DNA from: Rheum nobile
Lineage: Eukaryota > Streptophyta > Magnoliopsida > Caryophyllales > Polygonaceae
Direction of reading: 5' to 3'
NCBI GenBank assembly: GCA_027886185.1
Contig: WOAB01000159.1
Span: forward strand, 310,001-374,000
Length of the DNA stretch: 64,000 nucleotides
How positions within the stretch are numbered: position 1 is the stretch's first letter; each line of letters starts with the position of its first letter. The notes beneath the pieces were generated by a model. The model was given only the letters and a program-made list of their open reading frames with translations, did no database searches and was not told the DNA's origin. Shown here piece by piece: positions 42,408-54,185 of the stretch. The position numbers and the translations under genes are program-made.

Positions 42408-43622
42408 TTACTCAGGGAACATTGTCTCTAACTCGCCACTGGCACCTTTGGAGTTCTCATCAAAGACAACGTGGATACTTTCTTCGATTTTGTGTAACCT
42501 TTTGTTGTACACTCTGTAAGTCGTGCTTGCCTTTGCATATCCCAAGAAAATGCCTTCATCACTTCGTGGGTCAAACTTCCATAAGTTATCCTTCCCATTG
42601 TTGTGAATGTAACACCTGCATCCAAAAGCACGCAAGTGGGAAATATTGGGCTTGCGATCCCTTATTAGTTCATAAGCAGTTTTATTCAATAAGGGAAGAA
42701 GCATAGCACGATTAAGGATATAACAAGCAGTGTTGATAGCTTCTGCCCATAAAATTCTTGGAAGATTGCTTGCAATGACAAGAGTTCTAGCCATGTCTTC
42801 TAGAGTCATGTTCTTCCGTTCCACAACCCCATTCTGTTGTGGTGTCCTAGGCGCGGAGAAATCATGTGACACTCCATTTTCTTCACAGAAGTCGAAGAAT
42901 ATAGAGTTTTCAAACTCCGTTCCATGGTCGGACCTTATAGCTTTCATCTTCTTTCCCAAACTGGTTTCCACCTTCTTGATGAACGTCTCGAATGCGGAGA
43001 AGACTTCATCCTTCGAAGACAGAAAAATTGTCCAAGTGAATCTAGAATAATCATCGACAATTACGAAAACATACTTGTTCCCACCATGACTTCTTATCCT
43101 CATGGGACCACATAGATCCATGTGAATCAGTTCTAGAGGCTGAGAAGTTGTTACATCAGGTTTTAACTTGAAGGAGGAATGAGTCTGTTTCCCTTTCACA
43201 CAGGCATCACAGATGCCATGGAACTTTGATCGAACATTTGGGAGACCACGAACATGTTCCTTTGCATACAACTTGTGAATAAGTCGAAGATTAGCATGTT
43301 CAAGCCTTCTATGCCACATTTCCGTCTCATCAACTATAGACGTGAAGCATAGAACTTCTTTTGGCTTGAAATTATTGTCCACAATGTACACATCCTTGAA
43401 TCTGACTCCTCTCAGAATGATATTCTTGGTTTCACGATCTTTGACATAGCATTCTTGTGAAGTAAAGACCGTCTTGTTGTTCCCTTGGTCGCAAAGTTGT
43501 GCAACACTTAACAAACTAAAACCAAGTTCATGAACTAAACTTACCTCTCTTACCGTGATGCTGGAGTTTAGTTTTGCTTGTTCCAATGATTTCTCTGCAT
43601 CTCTTGTTTCCATGAGCAACAC
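42408..43622 (-). CDS. D integrase (open 404-aa piece)
   Basis: Open for 404 residues. Begins with the end of the protease region (MLLMETRDAEKSLEQAKLNS, VHELGFSLLSVAQLCDQGNN), then GAG_pre-integrase with the HHCC zinc site (WHRRLEHANLRLIHKLYAKE, GICDACVKGKQTHSSF), the catalytic core (YVFVIVDDYSRFTWTIFLSS, MKAIRSDHGTEFENSIFFDF, PRTPQQNGVVERKNMTLEDM) with D, D and E all present, and the C-terminus (HLRAFGCRCYIHNNGKDNLW, SDEGIFLGYAKASTTYRVYN). TAA at 42405 cuts it from RT in the same frame. Confidence 0.92.
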   Translation of the reverse strand: MLLMETRDAEKSLEQAKLNSSITVREVSLVHELGFSLLSVAQLCDQGNNKTVFTSQECYVKDRETKNIILRGVRFKDVYIVDNNFKPKEVLCFTSIVDETEMWHRRLEHANLRLIHKLYAKEHVRGLPNVRSKFHGICDACVKGKQTHSSFKLKPDVTTSQPLELIHMDLCGPMRIRSHGGNKYVFVIVDDYSRFTWTIFLSSKDEVFSAFETFIKKVETSLGKKMKAIRSDHGTEFENSIFFDFCEENGVSHDFSAPRTPQQNGVVERKNMTLEDMARTLVIASNLPRILWAEAINTACYILNRAMLLPLLNKTAYELIRDRKPNISHLRAFGCRCYIHNNGKDNLWKFDPRSDEGIFLGYAKASTTYRVYNKRLHKIEESIHVVFDENSKGASGELETMFPE

Positions 43623-43757
43623 TCCCTCTGGAGTGTTTGTGAAGTGAGGTGAGTTGATCTTCTTTTCCGGTCATGTGGCACGAACAAGCACTGTCAATGT
43701 ACCACTTCTCGTTCCCCCTCACTTCAACCTGCACAGAAAAAGTTAAGGTTTGGCGAC
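43528..43757 (-). pseudogene. D protease active-site region
   Basis: A short frame gives VRGNEKWYIDSACSCHMTGK. The motif corresponds to the copia protease W-x-D-S-G-C-S-x-H-M; here Gly is Ala (DSAC). It is in a different frame from both gag and integrase, and GVLLMETRD at the start of the integrase piece is its continuation, so at least one frameshift lies inside protease. Confidence 0.8.
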
Positions 43758-45780
43758 CTAGGCAAGCTTAGCCTTACCTGGTCGAGACACATAATGCAAT
43801 TGTTCCTTAGGAAAAGCCCAATCAATGACAACAGTTGTCTTCCTAGATTTAGCATGATTATGATTATGCATATGTGAATCATCATAGAAGTCATTCAAGT
43901 TCACATTATTGCTCCTACTGTTCCTTCTCTTTGTGTGCTCTTCGGAGAACTTCTTTTTCTTTTCACAGTCTCTCTGCAAATGTCTATTGTCCCCACAATA
44001 CCAACACATCTTGAATTGATCCATCTGAACATACTTTCTATTGGGAACAAAACTCTTGCGTTGCTTAGCACGTTCTGGACAAGGAACGTTGGATTGCTTC
44101 CCTTGAGACTGCTTGAGGAAGATCTTGTGGGCGGGTTGTCTAGTGTACCACGACTGGTTCTCATCCAGACCACTCTCAAGAACCTTGACACATTCCTCAA
44201 TACTGCGATTCTTTTCTCTAGCATCATGTAGTTCCCTATCTCTTGCTTCACGAAGCTCCAGAATGGATGGATCATCTTCCTTCTGCTTAGAACCTGTGTA
44301 ACCAATACCATACCTTTCTTTGACAAACTGAATGTTGTCAATTTCAGCTTTCTGTTCCACTAGCATGGAGTGAATTTTATGAACATAGGCTTTCATCTCT
44401 GACATCTGTTCCTCAAGCTTAGTTGATCCAACTACACCACTTGCATCAGTATTGTTAGAGACTTCATTCATAAGCAAAGAGACCTTTTCGTTTCTTAACC
44501 TCTGAAGTTCCTCACGATTAGCATCACATGAAGAACAAGGAACAATTGAGCTACTAGCAGTGTTAGATAAGTTTTCTGTTAAACTACTACACGCATCTTC
44601 AGAATTAGCAAGTTCCTCTTGTGTTTTCAAAATTTCAGAATACATTTCCCTTATGAGAGCAATCAATGATTTCTTATCATAGTTCACAAGAGATTTCAAA
44701 AATGTTTCAGGATTTACCTCGAGATCCTCAGGCGAAGAATTAGAGTCATTGAGAGCCATTTCACACATCTTACCACCCTAGGCTTCAGGGTCTTCACTAT
44801 CTGAGTCATCCTCATTGCCCCCACACAATAACAAAAGCTTTCTTCTCATCGTTCCTAGAAGGTTTGCTTGGTTTCTTGGGCTTTGGGCATGAGCTAGAAT
44901 AGTGACCCTTCTCATTACAGTTATAGCAAGTGATATCTTTGATGTCACGAGTCTCACCGTGGTTCCCACCTCTATTGTTCCTACCTTTGTTGTAAAGGTA
45001 ACACATGACTTTAGTTAGTAACACCACCTCAGGATCATCGGAGCCATCATTGTCATCAAGATCATTTTCAATTCTATCGACAACCTTTCCAACCATCAAA
45101 GCAATTCCTTTGTTCTTGGAATATTTGTTTCTTCTAGCCTTTTGTTCATTGTCATACTTCTGAATCTTGCTAAAGACTTCATGGAACGTCAGTTTGACAG
45201 TGTTGGGATTCTCTTTTAGAATGGCCTTGGTCATCGCATGACGATGAGGAAGCCCATCAATGATGATAAGGATCTTCTCGTCAGGGATGATTTTTTCATC
45301 CTTAATAGAGTGAGCAATCAAGTTTGCAGTGATTTTCTCAAACCTGGCCTGGTAAGAACTAACATCTTCATTTTCTTCCATCTTGAAGTTGTAGAAGTCC
45401 TTCTTGGCAGTGAAACGATCGATTTCACGAAGGTCCTTGCTTCTCATGTACATCTGTTCCAAGGCAAGCCACTTAGCATTGGCAGATTCACAAGATTGAA
45501 GTTTTTGCACATCTTGCTGATTAAGATCATTGTTGATGAGCATGGCAGCCTTGCAGTTCTTCTCCGTGATTTGGAGATCCTCTTGATCCCATTTCTTTAG
45601 CTTTTTCTTTTTCTCAAGATCATCAATCTCAAGATCTCCAAGGAAAATGACCAATCAGCATTGGTAATCATTACTTTGGACCCACTTGATGAAGAGAGCC
45701 TTCCAATGTTGGTATTGTCTAGCGAGCAACAAGGGAGGCCTTGAAGAGTTCAAACCAACTTCGACAGTGGTAGCAGTCAT
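43758..45780 (-). pseudogene. D gag with two zinc knuckles
   Basis: Start set at the Met of MTATTVEVGLNSSRPPLLLA (45780), conserved in the copy at 18600. A TGA at 45655-45657 replaces the Trp seen there. Gag core: CKAAMLINNDLNQQDVQKLQ, ANAKWLALEQMYMRSKDLRE, FEKITANLIAHSIKDEK; knuckle 1 CYNCNEKGHYSSSC; frameshift near 44815 and a stop at about 44778; then an acidic region and coiled-coil stretch (LKTQEELANSEDACSSLTEN), and knuckle 2 CWYCGDNRHLQRDC. A long gag with a second knuckle fits SIRE-type copia. Confidence 0.85.
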
Positions 45781-45822
45781 CGTTACCTGAAAATCTATAA
45801 GTAACACACAATCTAGAATAAA

Positions 45823-45838
45823 CCTGCTCTGATATCAA
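45823..45838 (-). promoter_or_regulatory. primer binding site of D
   Basis: Minus strand TTGATATCAGAGCAGG next to the LTR; one change from TGGTATCAGAGC of initiator Met-tRNA. The same site is at 18667-18682. Confidence 0.75.
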
Positions 45839-45839
45839 T

Positions 45840-46666
45840 TATAGAATCGAGTTTGTTAGTACAAGGAATGGTAGAACTGTTCCTTGGGCAGTGGAATATC
45901 GTAACAGAATAACAGAGTAACAAATAAAGTTTCTTAGAAACGAAAACTCAATCAACCAACTAGTTGACTGAGAAAAACCTCTACCTCTAGGTTTCCCTAG
46001 TAGGATTTCAAAATGCTACTTGTGATATTAATCCTGGAATTACAAACAAGCAAGTCGTATCTCAATCTAGTTTACTCCTAGATATCTAGACTTCTTATTG
46101 TAATGTTCCTAACAACACCTAAGACAATCAAAACCCTAACAAATACTCAATGCACCAAAGTCTCGTCCTTGTAAGTTCTTCTTCTTCACCGAATGCTCAA
46201 AGCTCTGTGGAAATGCCGTAATTGCTTGTTGAAATGAAGTGGACGACTTCCTTTCTTATAGTCTAGGAATTCTATCTAATTTATCATAGTTTTACTTAAG
46301 GAAAATAAGATAAAATAATCTTATACAATCTTTTCTTATTTTTCCTAACAAAAAGATCTTCAACAACTTTATCTCTTACAGCCCAAGTTGTTTCTTCAAG
46401 ATCTTTTTCCATAAATATGATATTCGGCAATTGCAAGGGCGACAGCGCGCGTCTCTACGTTCCTTGGCGATGTTCCCTTCCTTTCATGTTCACAACCGCG
46501 TGTCTTCATTTCTCGTTTGTTCCAGCGCGTTGTTCCATTGTTGACTTCTCTGTTCCTTTCAATCTCTGTTTTGATTCATCACATGGTTTTCATCGTTCCT
46601 TTAATTCATCAGATTCCTAAAACTCATAGTCACACTAAAAATCATCAAATGCCATTAAGTTTATCA
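45840..46666 (-). repeat. 5' LTR of D
   Basis: 827 bp matching 18684-19512; its inner terminal base pair has mutated (TA instead of TG at 45840). Confidence 0.9.
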
Positions 46667-47653
46667 TCATCAAAACTAGAGGGGACATCATCGTTCCAAC
46701 ATATATAAAATAAGGTCCGCATTGCATTTTTCTGAAAAATAAATGCTTGGTGGACAACGAGTGTTTTAAAAACAACCATTGTCCTAGTGTGTTTTTTAAA
46801 TAAAACAAATAAATTCTCATTTTTATGATGAAGAACGTCCATCAAGAAAATAAAAAATAATTTAAATATCAAATTGTTTAGAACTTATTATATACACATG
46901 TTTTTAGACATTCCCAACGGATCCAACCATATATATATACATAAAATAAATCTCTAGCAATTTCACCACATTTTCCATTGTATTGTACAATTTATAAATC
47001 AATCCTAATGCTAGCAAGGCATAGGTCCCAAAGAAGCAACTATAAGAGCTTTACATAGTAATCGTACAAATGAGCAGGATTATCCAATGGGCCCTTAGCT
47101 GCATTATCACTCGTTTGAATAGGCACCTTTATTGAAAGGTGAGACAATTTACTGGACTACAAAGATAAAAAGACAAGTTACTAACCAGTTAGTCGCTTTA
47201 CCATAACATAAGTAGAGGTGGTTCAAATCAGGAGAACATTTGAGAGATGATAAAAAGGAAATTGCGAGAAGAATAAAGAAACATGAATGTAACAATGAAC
47301 CATGTGCATACCTTAGTAGTTTCACTTTTCACAATCTTTGATCAATTCAATTGCAACATACTTAAGGGTTAAAAGGTTATGGGTGATAGTTCAAACATTT
47401 AAACCCATTAATTGTGGGACATGAATATAATGAGAAAAATATAAATAATTGTAAAAAAGAATTTTAGAAATAGAAGAAGATGCTACCAAGTTGTTTGGAA
47501 AATGAAAAGAATCATACCTTTCTTTGTTGGGTTTGACATAGCAAATATTGTAGGTCTTGTAGAACATGACCATATTATAGCTTCTAAGACTTAAAACATT
47601 CTTCATATTATGTTCCAAGTAGATTGAGTATGATATTAACAAGTATGGTTAAT
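46667..47653. other. no gene; AT-rich spacer
   Basis: About 990 bp between D and MITE F. No domain or long frame. A stretch at 46730-46800 (ggtggacaacgag ... cctagtgtg) may be an eroded CACTA end but lacks a partner. Confidence 0.5.
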
Positions 47654-47989
47654 TTAGGGTATGTTCGGTTCGCAGAGACTGAATTGAACTGAAACTGAAT
47701 TGGGTACAAAACTGAATTGAAGCTGTAAGGTAAACTTTAAGCTGACGATTGAACTAGACTGAAACTGAACTGAAATAGATGACTGAATTCAATAAAACTG
47801 AACTGGGGGTTAGATGTTTTTTTTGATAAGTTCAGTCACCTCAAATCAAAAAAGTCAAGATTCCTAGCTTAAAATTTTTGAGTAAGTTCAGTCGTTTTAA
47901 GTCACTTTAAGTCGACTTAAATTTTTGGCGAACCGAACGGACTTTGTAAGTAAGTTCAGTCATCCTGACTTAAAATTTTAATTAAGTTC

Positions 47990-48899
47990 TGTTGGATCGT
48001 TAGAGTTACGTCTGAGGGAACAAAAGATTTGTTCCCACAGAAGTTGCAGCGGATTAAAAACAGCAAGAAAGATAACGAACGAACTCACGATGTATAGTGG
48101 AAACCCTGATTAGCAAAACTAGCTTCTCAAGGAAAAACCATTACCTTCAAGCTTCCGCTTGAGAGGATTTTGAAGCGTGTACTTGTCTTATTGATTTCTT
48201 GTTCGATTACACTTGTATCCTAGACTTCGACCTCTAAACAACCAGCTAGACTCGAAGTCTCTTCTACAACGATGAATCTGAACTCAACCCTCAAAGACTC
48301 ACACACACTTCACTCTCTTTGTTTTCTCTTCTTCTCCTTTTTCGTCGTTCTTAGTCGTACATAAGAAATGAATCCTCACTTCACTTAAATACAACTCGGC
48401 TAAACCCTAATCATAACAAGATAGGATATTCTAAAATCGGATTACAAAAGATATGATTTTGTTGGAAGAATAATATCCCAACCGATTATATTAATTAAGG
48501 AAGGAGTTCCTTAATTAATCCAATCGAAAGGATGTTCTTCTTCTCTCTCCAATTGCCTTATCTTAGGAAGGATTCCTAAGATAACGCAATCGGGTTTTCT
48601 CTCTCCATATCTTCGCGCAATCCGGCTTGATCCTTGGAGCCGAAGTCTTCATCCTTTACCGCGTGTGCTTCTTGATTTGTTTCCTTAATTCAACACGCTG
48701 GATTTCTTCTTTCCTTTTGCAGCCTTGATCTGGTCTGTTACTTCAGTTCCTTGAGAGGTAACAAAGCACTTGACATGACTTTGTTCCCTCTGAGATCCTT
48801 TATTGCAAAGCTCCCTGGGATAACTTTCCTTGTCCCTGAAACACTTGGTACACATATTAGTTGAGTGTTTGTTACCATCAAAACCTAAGGAATTCAACA
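47990..48899 (-). repeat. 3' LTR of E
   Basis: 910 bp, TGTTGGATCG to GGAATTCAACA. The minus strand has a TATTTAAG box at about 48384-48391 as a possible TATA element. Confidence 0.93.
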
Positions 48900-49321
48900 A
48901 ATTCCCCCTTTTTGATGGTGATAAACACCCTTAACAAGAAGGCATATACCAACTAGAAAAAGACAAATATGACATGAAAATTTCCCACTAAGACACAGTT
49001 AGTTCCCCCTCAACTCAGTAGCATGTGAAGCCTGTTCTATTCCCCCTCAACCAAAGCTACCTGTCATTTTCCCCATTTTGGCATCATCAAAAAAATAAGT
49101 AGAGAGATAGAGAGAAATAGTCAAGGCAAGATAAGCAAAATACCCCTTGTTCATTAATTGAAAAAAAAACTTAAACAACATGCAAAGACAACCAAAACAT
49201 GCAAAACAGCTAAACACAGTCATTAAGCCACACAGGGCACACAAGTCAGAGAGAAATAAAAACAACTAAGGAGGATAGATGAGCAAAGGAACAAAAGAGT
49301 GGGTGGATGGCAGGTAAACGG
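48900..49321 (-). other. E 3' untranslated region and polypurine tract
   Basis: Minus strand CAAAAAGGGGGAATT directly precedes the LTR (48900-48914). The rest has no gene; 'gttccccctcaa' occurs at 49006 and 49039 as extra purine runs on the element strand. Confidence 0.7.
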
Positions 49322-50990
49322 TTAGGCATCACTATGACCAGCCGATGGAGCTGATGCGTGATGAGAGATAAGCGTGCGTACGTCTGCCAAGAGAAGCATC
49401 TGCTGAGAAGCCAAATCCTGCACTGCCTGGCAAAGACTTCTCAGATCCTTCCCCAGAGTTGATTTCTCATTCAGTTCCCCCTCAGAACTGTCCGCCTCAG
49501 AATCTTCCAGAGTCTCAGAAACAGCCGGAACACTTTCCACTTTCACCCAGCCTTCGTCACCTTGAAGAACAAACTTCATCTTGTGCAGATTACTAACATC
49601 GAAGGGGCGGGAGAAGACACTCGATTCCGCCGAAGAGTTGTAGACTTTATGGTACTCAAGAATCTTTTTGACAACTCGAGGGAACGGAAGAGCGTGCTGG
49701 TCTGTGTTCCTGGCATGGGACATGTGCTGCATCATAATCCTGGGGAGGCAAATGGGTTCCTTCTTCAATAGCGTAGATAGGAGGACAATATCCAAAATCA
49801 GCAGTCGGTTCCTTTTCTGTCCCCTGGGTGTTATGTTGCTGATCAAGAAGTGGTATAGTACTTTGTTGACGGCAGACATCTCAGATATGTCGAGATCACC
49901 ACTTCCCAGAGCATTCTCAATGCCGGCCATTGCCCACACTGCTTCAGAATATGGAAAATCCTTAGGCCACCTTCCTTTCGGGTACTCGCCATACCCCTCA
50001 TGTGGGACTCCCAAAGCTACTCCCAACTCAATACTTGAAAACAGATGTACCTTCCCTCCAAGCTTGTAGCTCCCCAGAACGGCGTGGGGTCTAACTTCCA
50101 TCACATAAGACGAATAGAACTCCCTCAATAAATCCTCATCCACTCCTTCCTCATCCATGAACAGCTGACTCCACTTCTGAGCATCCAGTACTGCATACAC
50201 CTCCTCCAGACGATTCTCCTTAAGGAACTCCAGGTCCACCAGCAATTCTTTTACCACGGACTTATGGCTTATGCTTTTAACTTCATCAGCCCCCACCATC
50301 CCCCACCATCCCTTTGGCTTTGGCGGGCTGACGACGTAGACTTTTGCGGAGAGGACCGGCAGAGACCTTGGCTTTCTTTGCTTTGTTTCCAGAGAGGGGT
50401 TCGGACTCCTCGTCAGAACTTACAGTGATTGCCTTCACGGACTGTTTCTGAGAGCGTGTCTTCCTCTTGGAGGAGCATGTGGTCTTTACCCTTCCAGACG
50501 ACTTTGGAACCTTAGGTGGCTCCTCCTCATCATCTCCCTCAACCAATTCCTTGGCGAGACTCCTCACAACACCCTGAATCTTCTCCTTCACAGCCACGTG
50601 CTCCTCTGTGGTGGCTGGGGTGGTCTCTCTAGGTAATTCCTCTAGCACCTCTTCGATGGGGTCAGGATGAGTTAGAGAGGAATAAACCTCATCTCTTTCA
50701 GTAGAGGAGATGGCAGAGGGAACGACTGGGGAGATTTTAGGGTTAGGGTTTTGTGGAGTGGGTTCTGTGTTTGGGGACACTGGGGCTACGTAGGGGACCA
50801 TGATGAGTTGGTCCTGGTTAGGTGATGGTGGAGGGGTAACAGTGGTGGTTGCCGGAGAGGTGGAGGTGGAAGGTAGGGATTGGGTTATGGCGGCGAGGAG
50901 AGCGGGGTCGGTTCCCATTGATGAGAGTTTGGAGAGGAGGGCTTGGAGGTCTTGGGCGATGGTGGTGAGAAGGTTTGAGTTGGAGGCCAT
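49322..50990 (-). pseudogene. E accessory ORF, broken by a 10-bp duplication
   Basis: Begins MASNSNLLTTIAQDLQALLS (50990). The first 235 residues are Pro/Ser/Thr-rich, then acidic, then basic (TTCSSKRKTRSQKQSVKAIT, PLRKSLRRQPAKAKG). At 50290-50310 the decamer ccccaccatc is tandemly duplicated; this ends the first frame at 50286, and the frame that starts VGADEVKSISHKSV (50299) carries the conserved part: LREFYSSYVMEVRPHAVLGS, KLGGKVHLFSSIELGVALGV, VNKVLYHFLISNITPRGQKR, DIVLLSTLLKKEPICLPRIM. This matches the D accessory ORF region by region. Putative plant transposon protein domain; function unknown. Confidence 0.78.
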
Positions 50991-51098
50991 TTCTGTGAGA
51001 GAGGGAGAGTTCTGGGAAGACGAGAGACAGAGAGGAAATGAGAGATTGCTTGAGGAAGATAAGGAAACAGTGAGGAGGAGACTTACCCGGAGACCCAA

Positions 51099-52173
51099 TT
51101 TATAATCTTCACCGAATCTTCTAGTGTTTCCAAGATAAATTCAGATCTTTTCAGTTTTCGACGGATAACAATTGCAATCTTCCAACTTCTCAAAATAAAA
51201 TCAGAATCTCGTCCAAATCCGACTTAGTCAGCCGAATTATCTTTCCCAACTCCTTTCTATCAAAACAGCCCTAAATGCTCAACGCGGTCCAACACAGACT
51301 TCCATCATTACACCCTACAAACACACGTCACCTCAACCTGCAAGTCACAGAAGCCGAATCGTTTTCCCGCCAAACCAAAAAGTAGTAGGGTGTGATGCTG
51401 GGGGTTAGTTACCAGAGAGGGTACAAAAGACCATCACACCAAAATATATGATATTTGCGATTGATTTTTACATCATGCCTGAGGGGTCTCTAGTTGTGGA
51501 TGATTAGATGGGCGCATAGGAGACATCAAGCATGGCGGTTACCGGTGAGCTGTAGAATCAACTATCATTTGGGCTTATGATGAGGGAACAAATCATCAAG
51601 TTGATTCTTTTTGGGCCGAAAGAAAGCTGATTCTTGTGTAACATGGTGACATAGATGATCATGCAAGACATTCAACATATCGAGGAAGTGAAAGCACATA
51701 TTCAAGCCAAATGTTCAATTAATACCCAAAGAAGAGAATGCATATCAAGACCTGAAAATTCAACTTTCACAATTTACCATGTAATCTAGCCAATCATCGA
51801 GGAAATACAACAAATAGACATGTAGTTAGGGGAACAAACCAGGCTTCATATGGAACTGAATGTAGAGTTCCCCAATAGGTGTCCTAATGAGAAAACTGGC
51901 GTTTGATCCACAAGTTTCCCTGTATGCCAATCTTTCTCGACACAGTGATGTCTTTCCTAGATGTACATGGTACCTGAGTATTCAAACAAGGAACAATTTA
52001 GTCATTAAGTCCTTATCCACATATCCGTTTCCATTACCTTTGTCACCAGACACTTGAGTCTCGAACATTCCTGCAGAAGTGAGGTGAGACTCGCTTCATT
52101 CCCTGTCAAATAACTGACCCTTGTACGAATGAAATACCGGGAACTTTCCTCACTTTATTCTGCATAGAAAGAG
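51099..52173 (-). other. E region where pol is missing
   Basis: About 1.07 kb between gag and the accessory ORF. Translating the element strand gives no RT, integrase or protease motif; the stretch just after gag resembles the gag-protease junction only up to the Asn-rich end of gag (KHKLVWVRKN). Confidence 0.65.
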
Positions 52174-54129
52174 TTAGTTCTTGCGAACCCAGACAAGCTT
52201 ATGCTTTCTGGGAACGGGAGCAACATATCTAATCTTAGGAGGTTCAGCATTCATTTGCTCTCTAGTAGTGCGAGCAATCTCCTCATTGTGTTGCTTCAGA
52301 ATGCACTCTTGCTTATAGTGACCAGAGTGTCCACAATACCAACAGATCCTATGGCACTTCAGATCTGCATACTTGCTTTTTCCAGGCCAAATTGTTTTGT
52401 TAGCAATCCTTGAATGAAAGTCAATATTATTGGACTTACTGCTTTGAGATTGCTTCAACCAGATAGCGTGAGCCTTCTGTCCATGATACCAAGCATTTCC
52501 CTCCTCAGTCGAGTTTGAACAGTCTTTGCCTTTGTTCCCTCTGGAGGAACTGTCCTCCTTTTCTTTTACAGTCTGTTTTCCTTCGACTTTAGAGTCTTTT
52601 TGCTTGGTTCCATCAACAGGAAGTTTGGGTTGATAGCCAACCCCAAAGCGAGGCACTTCCTTTGACTCAGTCTTCTTTTCATTCTTGGCTGCAACAAAGA
52701 CAATGCATTTTGGCTTGTCCTTCTGTTCCTTACTGAGTTTGGTTAGATCACTAGAAAGTTTTGCATTTCCTAGTTTCAGCATTAATGACTCAACCTCTAG
52801 TGAGGAAACAGAGGACTCCAGAGCCATAATCTTTTCAGTGAGTTTGGGACACTCAGAGCAAGAGTTTGAAGAGGAGTATGAACCTTTCTCAAGCTTGATC
52901 ACTTTGTCTGCCCATCCCTGATTTTCTTTGATCAAACTTGAGATCGATTCATCTTTTTCTTCAATTTGCTCACGGAAAAGACTATTCTCATGAACAAGTT
53001 TCTTAATAAGAGATATCAAGCTTTCTTTAGATTTACTTTTTAAGCTTGACATGAGATCAGATTCGGTTACCTCATCGTTGAGTAGATCTCCTTTTGATTC
53101 ATTGGGGTCTTCAATGGCCATCAAACAGACATCCTTGGAATATGACGAGTCTTCGTCGTCTGAGTCTGAGTCTCCCCAGGTGGCAACCATTGCCTGCTTC
53201 CCTTCATTTGCTGGAGGCATTCCTGCCTTTTTCTTGAAGCGGTTTCTGGCCATATGTCCCTTGTTCTGACAGTGGTAGCACACCACATCTTTTAGGTTTC
53301 TGTTCCCTTCGGAGGAACTCGACGAATCCTTGTTCTGAGATCAAATCTTCCTCATGGCTCTTGTGATGAGCGCAACATCTTCATCACCATCTTCATCTTC
53401 ATCTTCGACTTGGGACAAGTCAAATGCCCTTTCCACCTTTAAGGCAATGCTCTTCGCCTTCTCCTCTCCCTTCTTGTTCAGCTTGTGATTATAGACGGAG
53501 GCGTTGCTTTCCAGCTTAGCAACAACCTCTTCCATGGTAAGAGTCTTGACATCTGTCTGAGAGTAGAGAGCAAGAGCAATGGCATCCCACTGAGAGTTGA
53601 GGCCTTGCATGAAGTGGTGAGTCAGTTTCCAGTCTGGCATTGCTTCACCAAGGAACTGAAGCTGACCAATTAGCCCTTGGAATCTGGAGTAGTACTCCTG
53701 AATGTGTTCATCTTTTCCCTGAGAGACTTGGTCGTACTCCTTTATCAGAGAGAGAATTATGTTCTTCTTGGCATCTTCATTTCCTTAATGAAGGTGTTTC
53801 AAGGCATCCCAGATCTCCTTGGCAGTCTTATAGCTCATGATTTTCTTGAGATCTGAGGGAAGAAGAGCCATGTGAAGGATCTTCTTAGCCCTGTTGTTCT
53901 TCTCCAACTTCTTCCAGTCATCATCGGTATAGTCGACCTTTGGTTTTGGCTTAGTAGTATCTGTCTCATTTTTAATAGCCAAAGGTCCAACTTCGATGAC
54001 TCGCCAGATTTGTCCATCAAGGGAACAGATGTGGGACTCAATTTGTTCCACCCACCAGTCATATTCTCCTGCCTTCAGAATCGGTGGCTTCCAGAACGAA
54101 TCTCCGATTGCATTGCTTGACGACGACAT
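52174..54129 (-). pseudogene. E gag, long, two zinc knuckles, two stops
   Basis: One frame of 652 codons with TAA near 53787 and TGA at 53341. Start MSSSSNAIGDSFWKPPILKA; gag core KAGEYDWWVEQIESHICSLD, KKILHMALLPSDLKKIMSYK, TAKEIWDALKHL, YYSRFQGLIGQLQFLGEAMP, FMQGLNSQWDAIALALYSQT; knuckle 1 CYHCQNKGHMARNRF (last Cys of CCHC is Arg-Phe here, so degenerate); a long coiled-coil part (LISLIKKLVHENSLFREQIE, EKDESISSLIKENQGWADKV); knuckle 2 CWYCGHSGHYKQEC. Layout equals D gag. Both stops could come from single C-to-T type changes. Confidence 0.85.
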
Positions 54130-54170
54130 CTTTCCTGTAAATTCTGTAACGAAAACAATCTAGAGCACCA

Positions 54171-54183
54171 GGCTCTGATACCA
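54171..54183 (-). promoter_or_regulatory. primer binding site of E
   Basis: Minus strand TGGTATCAGAGCC, two bases from the LTR; fits initiator Met-tRNA. Confidence 0.88.
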
Positions 54184-54185
54184 AT

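Larger units (their letters stand above)
18684..46666 (-). mobile_element. SIRE-like Ty1/copia element D, split by H and G
   Basis: LTRs 18684-19512 and 45840-46666. Order on the minus strand: primer site, gag with two CCHC knuckles, protease, integrase, RT, RNase H, then an accessory ORF before the 3' LTR. Gypsy G sits in RT (TSD GTAAC) and gypsy H between RNase H and the accessory ORF (TSD AAATG). A post-pol ORF and a long gag with two knuckles are usual in the SIRE lineage; lineage placement is my inference. No target duplication can be shown because the 3' LTR continues into another copy. Confidence 0.88.
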
